64,000 nt of DNA, taken from contig NC_008268.1 of the NCBI RefSeq assembly GCF_000014565.1, forward strand, positions 1,191,001 to 1,255,000, in the 5' to 3' direction. The DNA comes from Rhodococcus jostii RHA1 (GTDB taxonomy: Bacteria; Actinomycetota; Actinomycetes; Mycobacteriales; Mycobacteriaceae). Both the position numbers and the translations under genes were made by a program. The notes under the pieces were generated by a model. That model saw nothing but the letters and a program-made list of their open reading frames with translations. It was not told where the DNA came from and ran no database searches. Shown piece after piece: positions 1-8,396 of this stretch; the stretch's first letter is position 1; every line of letters begins with the position of its first letter.

Positions 1-808
1 GCCTGATCAACCATGCCACACCGGGATCGTCGTGTCCTGCCGGCGAATCGAAGTGCGGCAGAAGGTTGTTCACGAGGATGGCATCGACGCGCAGGCCGGA
101 CAGTGCGGCCACCGCCACGGTGCGCCGGGTCTCGGTCAGCACCACCCGCTCCGGTGTCGTCACCAGTCGCACAGTGGTTTTCGCCCGGTTCGCGAGCATC
201 TCCCGGACCTCGCCGACCGTGGCGACGACCTGCTCGATCAGCGTCACCAGCATCACGAGGCGGGGATCGGAACCCAGGAGCGCGGCGATGCGGCGATGCT
301 GCGGCCACACCCGCTCGATGTACTCGAGAGCCGTCGCGGGCGCGGCGAGCGTCCGCAGGCAGTCCGCGGTGGGCGGGCAGTCGACCACGACGGCGTCGTA
401 CTCGCCCTCGGTGGCGAACCGGACGACTTCACGCAGGCCGAGCACGTCCTGCACGCCGGGAAGCCCGGTCAGCTCCTCCGGCTCGAGCGCGGACAGCTGG
501 GCACCGTGGTCGTGCGTTCCTGCGGCCGCGAGAACCGCTGTCAGACTCCGGAATCTGTCCTCGAGCAACGTGAGGGTGTCGAGTTCCAGGACATCGAGGG
601 TGTCGGTCACGGGCACGAGGTCCCGGGCGGCGGCGATCCCGATGACGTCGGCGAGAGAGTGCGCCTGGTCGAGCGAGACGAGCAGAGTCCGGTGTCCGGC
701 CTCTGCGGCCGCCTGTGCCGTCGCGGCCGCGAGCGTCGTCTTCCCGACGCCCCCCTTCCCGACGAAGAACTGGACCCGCGCAGGTCCGGCACGACCCTCG
801 CTGCTCAG
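1..808 (-). CDS. ArsA-family (anion-transporting/GET3-like) ATPase, partial at window edge
   Basis: Reading leftward, the frame encodes a Walker A/deviant P-loop VQFFVGKGGVGKTTLAA, then VSLDQAHSLAD (switch I/A' region) and VVVDCPPTADCLRTL (switch II), the hallmark order of ArsA/GET3 P-loop ATPases. The product is soluble; the family couples ATP hydrolysis to cargo or ion transfer, but the cargo of the actinobacterial branch is not known to me. No ATG, GTG or TTG lies between the P-loop and the end of the upstream SRPBCC gene. The best start is a CTG at 806-808 that overlaps the upstream TGA stop (CTGA), matching the ATGA/GTGA overlaps elsewhere here. The C-terminus lies beyond the left edge. 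In M. tuberculosis the equivalent position is Rv2184c, next to the same SRPBCC gene. The family call is firm; the start is tentative. Confidence 0.88.
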   Translation of the reverse strand, partial: MSSEGRAGPARVQFFVGKGGVGKTTLAAATAQAAAEAGHRTLLVSLDQAHSLADVIGIAAARDLVPVTDTLDVLELDTLTLLEDRFRSLTAVLAAAGTHDHGAQLSALEPEELTGLPGVQDVLGLREVVRFATEGEYDAVVVDCPPTADCLRTLAAPATALEYIERVWPQHRRIAALLGSDPRLVMLVTLIEQVVATVGEVREMLANRAKTTVRLVTTPERVVLTETRRTVAVAALSGLRVDAILVNNLLPHFDSPAGHDDPGVAWLIR

Positions 809-1242
809 CCTTCCACCCGTTTCTTGAGTTCCTTGAGGGCGGTGTCGGTGATCGCCTTCTCCGCCTTGCGCTTGAACAGGCCGATCATCGGGATGGTGAG
901 GTCGACGGTGAGCTCGTACGTGACGGTGGTGCCGCCGCCCGGTTCGTCCTCCAGAACGTACGAACCGAACTGCGACTTCTGGATCTCACCGGACTCGAGT
1001 TCCCAGCTGACCGATTTGCCGTCGGGCGCCCAGTCGTAGCGGAGTACGTACGTGTCCTTGACCATGCCGGCGTCGAGCACGAACCGCACCCGGTCGGCCC
1101 GGCCGCCCTTGCCGGGTTCCATGACCTCGACGGACTTCGCGGCGGTCACCCACGCCGGGTACGCGTCGAAGTCGGCGATCACATCCATCACCCGGGCGGG
1201 CGGCGCCTCGATACTGATCGACCTCTTGGTCCTCTCGGGCAT
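805..1242 (-). CDS. SRPBCC (START/polyketide cyclase-like) protein, TB16.3/Rv2185c type
   Basis: A 145-residue protein that begins MPERTKRSISIEAPPARVM, the classic SRPBCC opening strand and helix (residues 5-30), followed by the FDAYPAWV segment typical of polyketide cyclase/dehydrase family members. The fold forms a hydrophobic ligand cavity; the ligand is unknown. It is immediately followed by the ArsA-like ATPase, whose probable start overlaps this stop codon, so the two are likely translationally coupled. Residues 120-145 are rich in Lys and Arg (FKRKAEK, KELKKRVEG). Length and neighbours match Rv2185c of M. tuberculosis. No signal peptide or membrane segment is visible. Confidence 0.85.
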   Translation of the reverse strand: MPERTKRSISIEAPPARVMDVIADFDAYPAWVTAAKSVEVMEPGKGGRADRVRFVLDAGMVKDTYVLRYDWAPDGKSVSWELESGEIQKSQFGSYVLEDEPGGGTTVTYELTVDLTIPMIGLFKRKAEKAITDTALKELKKRVEG

Positions 1243-1394
1243 GGAGTGAACGCTTCCTTTCGCCTGGCCGACCCGCTCGTCGATCGCGGGGCCACGCCGT
1301 TACCGGTTTCGTATGTCTGTGTTGTGCCCGACTATCACACACGATCTCGGCGCTCTGACACAATGCCGACCCTGCCGCGGCGGGCGGATCCGCC

Positions 1395-1784
1395 TCAGGA
1401 CGGCGGTTCTCCCGCAGCGCGACCTGCCTCGAGTTCCTTCTTCACTTCGAAGGACATCACTTTTCCCTCGACGCGCCTGCGACGGTTCAGCGCGGCCAGA
1501 TCGGGGGTGCCCTCGCTGCGGGCCGGTTCGGCGTGGAGGAAGTAGTGGACGATCGCTCCGTCCAGCACCGGCTCGAGCCACACTTCCATGGTTCCGGTGA
1601 GCGGTCCGGCCACCGTCCACCGGATGCCCTTCTCGGCCCGGTCCTCGCGGACGGCGAGGGTGAGATCGGGCCACCACCGGCGCCAGCGGGCTGGCGGGGC
1701 GATCGCCGCCGCGACCTGCTGCGGTGGGGCCGCGATGAACGTCTGGTCTGCGACCTGAATGCTGCTCACGGCGACTAGCTTCAC
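1395..1784 (-). CDS. SRPBCC-like conserved protein (Rv2186c position)
   Basis: About 129 residues starting from a GTG at 1784. A second in-frame GTG at 1769 would give a 124-residue form beginning VSSIQVADQTF, which fits the usual SRPBCC start better. The opening strand QTFIAAPPQQVAAAIAPPARW and the later WTVAGPLTGTMEVWLEP look like a diverged SRPBCC ligand-binding domain. It lies upstream of, and in the same direction as, the second SRPBCC gene (150-bp gap) and diverges from fadD15. Function unknown; two tandem SRPBCC proteins beside an ArsA-type ATPase suggest a shared lipid or polyketide-handling task, which is inference. Confidence 0.7.
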   Translation of the reverse strand: MKLVAVSSIQVADQTFIAAPPQQVAAAIAPPARWRRWWPDLTLAVREDRAEKGIRWTVAGPLTGTMEVWLEPVLDGAIVHYFLHAEPARSEGTPDLAALNRRRRVEGKVMSFEVKKELEAGRAAGEPPS

Positions 1785-1937
1785 ATACCGCCGTGGGCGG
1801 TGGCCGCGGGGTTCCGCGGCACCTCGCGGACAGGGCTCTGACCACCCTTCTTCGGCCAGGAAGCAGACCGGGCCGGGGAAGGTCTAAAGTTGGGACCGCA
1901 ATCCTACTCGTCAGTATTTTCAGTGTCGGAGGTTTTC

Positions 1938-3749
1938 GTGCCCGAGTTCAGCGCGCCACAGTCGTTCACGATCGCGGAGGACGCGTCCGCGGTCGACTCG
2001 GTGTTCGCCCACGCCGCGGCCGACCCGACGCTGGTCGTGTACAAGCGCAAGATCGGCGGACGCTGGACCGACGTCACGGCCGCCGAATTCGCGGCTCAGG
2101 TCACCGCGGTCGCGAAGGGCCTCATCGCCCTCGGCGTCCAGCAGGGCGACCGGGTGGCACTGATGTCGGCCACCCGGTACGAGTGGCCCCTCGTCGACTT
2201 CGCGATCTGGGCGGCGGGCGGCGTCACCGTCCCGATCTACGAGACGTCCTCCGCCGAGCAGGTCCGGTGGATCCTCGAGGACTCCGCCGCGATCGATCTC
2301 GTCGTCGAGAACGCGACGCACGCGGCCACCGTGAAGGCCGTCGCCGCCGAGGCGACCGCGCTCCGCGGCGTCTACCAGATCGAGGCGTCCGACGGCGGCC
2401 GTGGCGTCGTCGAGGAACTGACCGAACTGGGCGCCGACGTTCCCGACGCCGAAGTCCGGGCCCGCGTCGCCGCGCTGAAGTCGAGCGATCCGGCCACCCT
2501 CATCTACACCTCCGGCACCACCGGCAGGCCCAAGGGCTGCCAGCTCACCCATTCCAACCTCATCGCCGAGTCCAAGGGCATCCTCGATTCCAGCCTCGGC
2601 ACCCTGCTGAAGACGCCCGGCGTCAGTACCCTCATGTTCCTGCCGATGGCGCACGTGCTGGCGCGCGCCGTCAGCATCGCGTCGTTCGACGCCGGCGCCG
2701 CACTCGGACACACCAGCGACATCCCGAACCTCGTCCCCACGTTCGGCGAATTCCGCCCCGACTTCATCCTGTCGGTGCCGCGGGTGTTCGAGAAGGTGTA
2801 CAACAGCGCCCGCGCCAAGGCCCACGGCGAGGGCAAGGGCAAGATCTTCGACGCCGCCGCCGAAACCGCCATCGCCTGGAGCGAGGCTCAGGACAAGGGC
2901 GGGCCGGGACTGGTCCTCAAGGCCAAGCACGCACTGTTCGACAAGCTGGTGTTCTCGAAGCTGCGGGCCGCGCTCGGCGGCAAGTGCCAGCTGGCGATCT
3001 CGGGCGGCGCACCGCTCGGCGCCCGCCTCGGCCACTTCTTCCGCGGCATCGGCATCACGATCTACGAGGGCTACGGCCTCACCGAGACGTCCGCGGCGTT
3101 CGCGGTCAACACGATCGGCGAGCAGAAGGTCGGCTCGGTCGGCAAGCCGTTGGCGGGCAATTCCGTTCGCATCGCCGACGACGGCGAGATCCTGCTGTCG
3201 GGGCCGGTCGTCTTCAGCGGCTACTGGCGCAACGAGAGCGCGACCGCCGACGCGATCGAGAACGGCTGGTTCCACACCGGCGACCTCGGATCGGTCGACA
3301 AGGACGGGTACATCACGATCACCGGCCGCAAGAAGGAGATCATCGTCACAGCGGGCGGCAAGAACGTCTCCCCCGCCCAGCTCGAGGATCACCTGCGTGC
3401 GCACCCGCTGATCAGCCAGGCCATCGTCGTCGGAGATCAGCAGCCGTTCATCGGCGCGCTCATCACCATCGACGCCGACGCACTGCCCGCGTGGAACGAG
3501 CGCACCGGCAAGCCCGCAGGGACGACGGTCGCGGACCTGCTGACCGACGCCGACCTCACAGCCGAGATCGACGAGGCCGTCGCGGAGGCCAACAAGCTCG
3601 TGTCGCACGCGGAGGCCATCAAGAAGTTCCGGGTCCTGCCCGTCGACTTCACGGAGGAGACCGGCGAGCTCACGCCGACGATGAAGCTCAAGCGCAACGT
3701 GGTGCACGACAGCTTCGCCGACGACATCGCGGCCATCTACGCCAAGTAA
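1938..3749 (+). CDS. fadD15: Long-chain fatty-acid-CoA ligase, FadD15 type
   Basis: ANL-superfamily adenylating enzyme that activates fatty acids to acyl-AMP and then acyl-CoA. From the GTG at 1938 (preceded by GGAGG with a 5-nt gap) the product is 603 residues, close to the roughly 600 of mycobacterial FadD15; the open frame extends to a TTG at 1890 but that extra stretch has no coding support. The AMP-binding motif [11 protein letters not shown] lies near residue 190, GYGLTETS near residue 377, and [14 protein letters not shown] and [14 protein letters not shown] near 450-475 mark the C-terminal hinge and catalytic lysine region. It converges on pimB' with a perfect palindrome between them. 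Likely role in envelope or storage lipid metabolism. Confidence 0.95.
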   Translation: MPEFSAPQSFTIAEDASAVDSVFAHAAADPTLVVYKRKIGGRWTDVTAAEFAAQVTAVAKGLIALGVQQGDRVALMSATRYEWPLVDFAIWAAGGVTVPIYETSSAEQVRWILEDSAAIDLVVENATHAATVKAVAAEATALRGVYQIEASDGGRGVVEELTELGADVPDAEVRARVAALKSSDPATLIYTSGTTGRPKGCQLTHSNLIAESKGILDSSLGTLLKTPGVSTLMFLPMAHVLARAVSIASFDAGAALGHTSDIPNLVPTFGEFRPDFILSVPRVFEKVYNSARAKAHGEGKGKIFDAAAETAIAWSEAQDKGGPGLVLKAKHALFDKLVFSKLRAALGGKCQLAISGGAPLGARLGHFFRGIGITIYEGYGLTETSAAFAVNTIGEQKVGSVGKPLAGNSVRIADDGEILLSGPVVFSGYWRNESATADAIENGWFHTGDLGSVDKDGYITITGRKKEIIVTAGGKNVSPAQLEDHLRAHPLISQAIVVGDQQPFIGALITIDADALPAWNERTGKPAGTTVADLLTDADLTAEIDEAVAEANKLVSHAEAIKKFRVLPVDFTEETGELTPTMKLKRNVVHDSFADDIAAIYAK

Positions 3750-3824
3750 TGCCTTCGGCTCGTGAGTACTTGTCAACCGCCCGCGGTTGACAAGTACTCA
3801 CGGGCGGTCACGCAAGTAATGCCT
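3743..3824. repeat. Perfect 20-bp palindrome flanked by 12-bp direct repeats
   Basis: Between the convergent fadD15 and pimB' ends, CGTGAGTACTTGTCAACCGC (3761-3780) and its exact complement (3783-3802) are separated by only CC. A 12-bp direct repeat, CAAGTAATGCCT, occurs at 3743-3754 and again at 3813-3824, so the palindrome is symmetrically bracketed. The left copy holds the fadD15 TAA stop; the right copy encodes the last residues of PimB'. It could act as a bidirectional terminator, but the flanking repeat also resembles an insertion scar. It belongs with similar palindromes at 22551-22600 and 32839-32886. Confidence 0.85.
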
Positions 3825-4935
3825 GCAGCTTGGCGGCGAGCACGTCCCATCGCCACTCCGCCTTGACCCATTCGCGGCCGGCCGCACCCATCGCGGCTGC
3901 GCGGTCGCGATCCGACAGCACCGAGATCACCGATCGCGCCACCTCGGCCACCGACGTGCCGTCCACGACCATCCCGGTTTCGTTCTGCCGCACCGTTTCC
4001 GGGGCACCACCGGACTGTCCGGCGATCACCGGCACACCGGTCGCCGACGCCTCGAGGAAGACGATGCCGAGGCCCTCGACGTCGAGTCCCGCGCCTCTCG
4101 TGCGGCACGGCATCGCGAAGACGTCGGCGATCGTGTGGTGCGCCGCCAGCTCCGCGGACGGCACCGTGCCCGTGAACACGACGTGGTCCTCCACCCCGAC
4201 CGAGCGCGCGAGCGAGCGCAGACGGTCCTCGTAGGGGCCGCCGCCGACGATCACGAGCACGGCGCCGTCGATGTGCTCGCGGATGCCCGGGAGCGCCTTG
4301 ATGAGGATGTCCTGGCCCTTGCGCGGCACGAGACGCGACAGGCACAGGACCGTCGGCCGCTCCCCCAGCCCGTAGCGGGCCCGCAGTTCGGCCCGCGCCC
4401 CGCTGTCCGGGGTGAACAGGTCGGTGTCGACTCCGGGCGGCAGGTGTTCGAGCGCGGCACTCGCGCCGAACGCGGACGCGAATCGTCCCCTCGTGTACCG
4501 GCTGACGTACGTGACGACGTCGGTCCGGTCGCCGATCCGTCCGAGAGCCTGGCGGGCGGCGGGGAGCATCGACCAGCCGACCTCGTGCCCGTGGGTGCTC
4601 GCGACCACCCGTTCCGCCCCGGCGCGGCGCAGCGTCGAACTCAGCAGCGCGAGCGGGGCCGCTGCGCCGAACCAGACGCCCGTGCAGTCGTGTTCGGCGA
4701 GCAACTTGGCGGCACGGCGGGCGACGAACGGCGTGGGCACCATCAAGGTGGTGGGGTGCCGGACGACCTGAAACGGTTGCCGCGCATCGAACTTGATGTG
4801 CGAGTCGCCGCGCCAGCGCGGAGCATAGACGACGAAGTCGTCGGCGGGCAGGTGCTTGGCGAAGGTGTGCAGGTACGACTGAATTCCACCGGGTCGCGGC
4901 GGAAAATCGTTCGTCACCAACAGGGTTCGGCGCAT
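3808..4935 (-). CDS. pimB: GDP-mannose-dependent alpha-(1-6)-PIM mannosyltransferase PimB'
   Basis: GT4 (GT-B fold) glycosyltransferase of 375 residues. It transfers the second mannose in phosphatidylinositol mannoside synthesis on the cytoplasmic face of the membrane. N-terminal domain: RRTLLVTNDFPPRPGGIQSY with the GG acceptor-side loop; C-terminal donor-binding domain: LSRLVPRKGQD near residue 200 and the EX7E region GLGIVFLEASATGVPVIAGQSGGAPE near residue 290. Position downstream of and converging on fadD15 matches Rv2188c. A -10-like TACGGT (4942-4947, minus strand) lies 6 nt before the ATG, suggesting a leaderless mRNA. Confidence 0.93.
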   Translation of the reverse strand: MRRTLLVTNDFPPRPGGIQSYLHTFAKHLPADDFVVYAPRWRGDSHIKFDARQPFQVVRHPTTLMVPTPFVARRAAKLLAEHDCTGVWFGAAAPLALLSSTLRRAGAERVVASTHGHEVGWSMLPAARQALGRIGDRTDVVTYVSRYTRGRFASAFGASAALEHLPPGVDTDLFTPDSGARAELRARYGLGERPTVLCLSRLVPRKGQDILIKALPGIREHIDGAVLVIVGGGPYEDRLRSLARSVGVEDHVVFTGTVPSAELAAHHTIADVFAMPCRTRGAGLDVEGLGIVFLEASATGVPVIAGQSGGAPETVRQNETGMVVDGTSVAEVARSVISVLSDRDRAAAMGAAGREWVKAEWRWDVLAAKLQALLA

Positions 4936-4978
4936 GTGATCACCGTAGGCGGTGGACCGTGCGTAGGCCGACGCAGGG

Positions 4979-6340
4979 TCACCCCAGGTGAGCGCCCACC
5001 CAGTCGGTCCAGCGGCCGCGGAATTGATCGGCGTCGACGCCGAGGACGTCGGACAGCCGTCCGTCGACCGCCTCCGGGTCTCCCTCCCCCACGGCCAGCG
5101 TCCGGTACAGCTCCGTGAGCCTCGATTCGCCGTACTGCTCCGCGACGAAGGCGTTGATCGACCACGCCGTCTCGTAGGCGACCGAGCCGCGTTCGCCGTA
5201 TCCGGAGAAGTCGGTGTCCTCGGGGAACTCGGTCGGCGGACCCTCGGCGCCCACCTGCGCGGTCAGCGCCGGCGCGATCTGCCGTTCGGCTTCGCCGGTA
5301 CCCCGGTATGCCGCGTACTCCGCGTAGCCCTCCAGCACCCACATCGGTGAGCGGTCCACCGTCTCGGCGCGCGCCGCCACGTGGATCAGCTCGTGCCGCA
5401 GGATCGCCCGCCGGGTGACCTCGGTCAGCCGGTCCGCGGATGCGGGGCTGAACACGATCCGCTGTCCGGTGACCGTGGCGGCATCGGGGTCGACGGCGTC
5501 CGAGATGGCGACGGCGGCGATGTCGCGTCCGTCGTGATTCGGGCCGACGAGCGCCGTGAACTCGTCCTGCGATCCCGCGACCCACACGAGCGCGCGGCCC
5601 GCCCAGTTCGAACCCCACAGCTGAGTGGCGTTGACGACGGCGGCGGGAAGTTCGTCCGCCAGCCGGTCGACCATGGTGGCGTTCTCGGGATGTCCGAGCA
5701 CCACCGACGTCCGCCCGTCACCGGTGTCGACGCGGCGCGACACGACGGGTCCGAAATCCCACGGTCCACGCCAGGTCCGCCGGTCGCCGTCCACGGTGGC
5801 GCTGTCGCTGACCAGTGCCCAGCGCTCGCCGCGCCGGGCGACGACGAGAGCCACCGGCTTTCGGGTGGGACTCTCGTCCGCGATCGCGTAGCGGAGCTGC
5901 ACGGCGGGGGCCCACACCTCGTCGGCCCCGAGCGCGTCGACGAGACTCGACGGCACCGCCGTCTCGGCGCCCTCGGCGATCTCGTAGCCCCAGTCCGAGA
6001 ATTCCACCCCGGCAACGTTGCCCGCCCGCCGCGTCTCGGCGGCCAGGAATCCCGGTGCCGCCGCCTGATCCATCAGACCGGACAGCCGGGCCGCGTCGTT
6101 CGTCCGCACGGCCGACGCCCACGTGTCGAGGAGCGTCTGGACGGCTGCCGCACGCGCCTCGGCGTCGGCTTGCGCGGTGCCGACGGCCCCGTCGGCGTCC
6201 CGCTCGGTCCGGGAGAACCCCGTCAGTGCGAGTACGACGACGACGGCGAGGACGAGTCCGGCCAGTGCGGCCAGCTCCCACGGGCGCGCCTGACGGCGCG
6301 AGGTCGGATCCGTTGCGGGAGACGGGTCTGAAGCGGGCAC
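4979..6340 (-). CDS. Membrane-anchored putative zinc metalloprotease (HExxH...E, gluzincin-like)
   Basis: A 453-residue protein with a short cytoplasmic N-terminus, one transmembrane anchor (about residues 22-42, AALAGLVLAVVVVLAL) and a long extracytoplasmic part. The middle carries ILRHELIHVAAR (HExxH zinc motif) and, 20-odd residues on, EGYAEYAAY, whose Glu is a good third zinc ligand as in gluzincin or peptidase MA-like families. The first half looks like a SnoaL/NTF2-like stress-sensor domain (DTWASAVRTNDAARLSGLMD). Start GTG at 6340 is supported by TACACT (6348-6353, minus) 7 nt upstream. It sits between pimB' and the NlpC/P60 gene, so an envelope role is plausible. Substrate unknown. 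Confidence 0.75.
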   Translation of the reverse strand: MPASDPSPATDPTSRRQARPWELAALAGLVLAVVVVLALTGFSRTERDADGAVGTAQADAEARAAAVQTLLDTWASAVRTNDAARLSGLMDQAAAPGFLAAETRRAGNVAGVEFSDWGYEIAEGAETAVPSSLVDALGADEVWAPAVQLRYAIADESPTRKPVALVVARRGERWALVSDSATVDGDRRTWRGPWDFGPVVSRRVDTGDGRTSVVLGHPENATMVDRLADELPAAVVNATQLWGSNWAGRALVWVAGSQDEFTALVGPNHDGRDIAAVAISDAVDPDAATVTGQRIVFSPASADRLTEVTRRAILRHELIHVAARAETVDRSPMWVLEGYAEYAAYRGTGEAERQIAPALTAQVGAEGPPTEFPEDTDFSGYGERGSVAYETAWSINAFVAEQYGESRLTELYRTLAVGEGDPEAVDGRLSDVLGVDADQFRGRWTDWVGAHLG

Positions 6341-6389
6341 GCCGGTGAGTGTATGAGCACACCCGGCCGCCGCTGTCGGACGGTCGCCG

Positions 6390-7442
6390 TCAGTAGCGGC
6401 GCGCCCCGTAGAAGGGGAACTTCGCCATCGACTCGATCTTCACCGGAACACCGAACGTCGAGGCGTGGAGAATGTTGCCGTTGCCGGCATAGAGGCCGAC
6501 GTGGGACGCGTCGTTGTAGAAGAGGACGACGTCGCCGGGCTGCAGGGCGTCGCGGGACACCGGGGTGCCGCCGCTGGCCTGCGCCTGACTGGACCTGGGC
6601 AGCGTCTTGCCGATCTGCTTGTACGCCCACACGACGAGTCCCGAGCAGTCGAATTCGTCCGGACCGGTGGCGCCCCACACGTAGGGGTCGCCGATACGGG
6701 TCATGCCTGCCTGCAGCGCGCTCGTGCCCGAGCCAGGGGTGAGATGCGCGAGGATCGTGTTCGGGTCGAAGCCGGGCGGGAACGGCGTCCCCGCCAGCTG
6801 GTCGCGTTCGGCGCCGGTGAGATCTCCGAATGCCTTGATCACGTCGGCGATCTGCGCCTGCAGGTCGCTCTGCTTGCGTTGTAGATCGTCGCTCACCGCT
6901 TTCGCTTGCTCGGTCGCGGAGCGTGCGGCATCCGCGGACTTCTTCGACGCCTCGGCGGCCTTCGTGGCTTCCGATGTGGCGGACTGGAACTGCGCGACCT
7001 GATTGCGGGTGTCGTTGGAGATGGCGTCCAGAGCGGACATCTGGTCCAGGAGCTGCTGCGGCGAATCGCTCACCATTACGGCGAAGAGGCGATTGGTCCG
7101 TGCGCCCTGGTAGTTGGCGGTGGCGAGCTTGTTCACGACGGGCTGGAAGACGGCGACGCGCGCGTTGGCGGCGTCGAGCACACCCTGGTCCGCCGCGAGC
7201 TCGGCGTCGGCGTCGCGTTGCGCCGACTGCTTGGCCTCGAGATCGATCTGCGCGTTGTGGAGTGCCTCCGACGTCTGCTCGGACTGCCGGGACAGGTCAC
7301 CGAGCTTTGTCAGCGCGTCGGTCGGGTTGGTGGTGACCGGGTCTGCACCCGCCTGGATCGCGGGCAGCGACACGAGCGCCACCGACAGCACGCCGGCGGT
7401 CAGCACGCTGCCCAGGGAGCGCTTCATCTTGTGTGAGGCCAC
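6390..7442 (-). CDS. ripC: Secreted NlpC/P60 peptidoglycan endopeptidase with N-terminal coiled coil (RipC-like)
   Basis: A 350-residue exported protein: signal peptide (residues 1-34, ending at IQAGA-DPV), a long alpha-helical coiled-coil domain (about 45-215, Ala/Gln/Lys heptads) and a C-terminal NlpC/P60 domain. Catalytic residues are visible: Cys266 in EFDCSGLV, His314 in ASHVGLYAG and His326 in ILHAST. The family cleaves the D-Glu/DAP stem-peptide bond. The coiled coil resembles RipC/PcsB-type proteins that are activated by FtsEX. Start is GTG 7442 (an in-frame ATG at 7427 is the alternative). Its promoter and leader closely match those of the next hydrolase upstream. Confidence 0.92.
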   Translation of the reverse strand: MASHKMKRSLGSVLTAGVLSVALVSLPAIQAGADPVTTNPTDALTKLGDLSRQSEQTSEALHNAQIDLEAKQSAQRDADAELAADQGVLDAANARVAVFQPVVNKLATANYQGARTNRLFAVMVSDSPQQLLDQMSALDAISNDTRNQVAQFQSATSEATKAAEASKKSADAARSATEQAKAVSDDLQRKQSDLQAQIADVIKAFGDLTGAERDQLAGTPFPPGFDPNTILAHLTPGSGTSALQAGMTRIGDPYVWGATGPDEFDCSGLVVWAYKQIGKTLPRSSQAQASGGTPVSRDALQPGDVVLFYNDASHVGLYAGNGNILHASTFGVPVKIESMAKFPFYGARRY

Positions 7443-7601
7443 GGAAATGCAGTTCTCCGATCGTCGCTCTCCACCAGCCGGGTCGGGTGTCCGATGCGCG
7501 GCTCAGGGATTTCCTCGGCCGATGCGACCGTGGAGTGCCGAAGAGGTGGTGACCCGCGTTGCCGCCCGGTTGGCGCGACAAGACTTCGCAAGGTCTCGGA
7601 T
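7443..7601 (-). promoter_or_regulatory. Long 5' leader of the coiled-coil NlpC/P60 gene
   Basis: About 155 nt are expected between the predicted transcription start and the GTG. The first third is homologous to the leader of the other NlpC/P60 gene (stem AGAC...GTCT, then CCAAC...GGGCGGCAAC and GTCACC). Downstream the two diverge: this leader has none of the conserved ydaO-riboswitch blocks present in the other one. It may be a degenerate or different regulatory leader. Confidence 0.4.
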
Positions 7602-7631
7602 AGGTTACGGAATGGCATACGTTTGTGTCCA
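7602..7631 (-). promoter_or_regulatory. Predicted promoter of the coiled-coil NlpC/P60 gene
   Basis: On the minus strand TGGACA (7626-7631) and TAACCT (7602-7607) are separated by 18 nt. The same layout, TCGACA-18-TAACCT, precedes the neighbouring NlpC/P60 gene, and 40 of 51 bases agree across 7570-7620 versus 8561-8611. Conservation between paralogous leaders makes this better than a chance promoter match. A small stem (AGAC...GTCT) immediately follows in both leaders. The CGTAACCT core could also be a binding site for an envelope regulator such as MtrA, which I cannot confirm. Confidence 0.6.
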
Positions 7632-7707
7632 CCTGTGTCACGAACGGGGTGGCGGGGACCACCCGACGGGTGAACGACACGCTGTCTGCCTGGGGCGCAA
7701 CGACATC

Positions 7708-7742
7708 GAGGGTGGGTTCGAATCGTGATTCGAACCACCCTC
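7708..7742 (-). terminator. Hairpin terminator after the short NlpC/P60 gene
   Basis: GAGGGTGGGTTCGAATC (7708-7724) pairs with GATTCGAACCACCCTC (7727-7742) with one bulged G and a 2-nt GT loop. It lies about 80 bp past the stop of the 7822-8367 gene and before the promoter of the next hydrolase. No strong U-tract is visible on either strand. Confidence 0.7.
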
Positions 7743-7821
7743 GGTGGTCGTGCGAGATCCTACGAAGCTACCCCGTGCATCCCCGCGCTCGACTCGGTGG
7801 ATGCCTCGCGTCGCGTGTGGA

Positions 7822-8367
7822 TCAGTAGCGGCGTGCGCCGTCGAAAGGCATGGACGCGATGGGCGCCAGCTTGACGGGCTGCCCCTCGGTGGAGGCGTGG
7901 ATCACGTTGCCGTTGCCGGCGTAGATGCCCGAGTGCGATCCGCCGTAGAAGGAGACCACGTCGCCGGGGCGGAGATCGGACTGCGACACGGGAGTGCCTG
8001 CCGCCGCCTGCGCGTAGCTGGTGCGCGGCAGGTTCAGTCCGGCCTGCTTGAACGCCCACTGCACCAGACCGGAGCAGTCGAACGAGTTGGGGCCGGCGGC
8101 GCCGTAGACGTACGGCGAGCCGAGCTTGGTCTGTGCGGCCTGAACGGCCTTGTCACCTGCGGTGCTGGCCGGCGCCGGGGGCGCAGGCAGGTTCGGGACA
8201 CCGGGGATCTGCGGGATGACGACACCCGGGATCTCGAAGGTTCCGACTCCGGGGATGGTGACGGGATCTGCGGCCGCGGGGGCCGCGGTAGCGGTGAGCG
8301 CTCCGACTGCGAGCGCGCCGGCGACGACTGCCCGTCGCACATTCCGCTTGGAAACTTGTGACGCCAC
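7822..8367 (-). CDS. Secreted short NlpC/P60 endopeptidase
   Basis: A 181-residue exported protein: signal peptide (residues 1-33, TAAPAAA-DPV), a Pro/Ile/Gly-rich linker (35-75, repeated IPGV units) and a C-terminal NlpC/P60 domain with Cys98 (SFDCSGLV), His145 (GSHSGIYAG) and His157 (VIHAST). It lacks the coiled coil of its neighbour. Both proteins end in the same GARRY tail. The start is GTG at 8367 with GGAG upstream. The 5' UTR holds a c-di-AMP riboswitch, so expression is probably set by c-di-AMP level. It resembles RipD/RipB-class hydrolases; the catalytic Cys and His are intact. Confidence 0.9.
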   Translation of the reverse strand: MASQVSKRNVRRAVVAGALAVGALTATAAPAAADPVTIPGVGTFEIPGVVIPQIPGVPNLPAPPAPASTAGDKAVQAAQTKLGSPYVYGAAGPNSFDCSGLVQWAFKQAGLNLPRTSYAQAAAGTPVSQSDLRPGDVVSFYGGSHSGIYAGNGNVIHASTEGQPVKLAPIASMPFDGARRY

Positions 8368-8396
8368 GAAAGGGGTACTCCGTTTCTTCCATTCAT

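Noticed and set aside
7711..7742. GGTTCGAATC motif resembling a tRNA T-loop
   Set aside because: No acceptor, anticodon or D-arm; it is one arm of a terminator palindrome.
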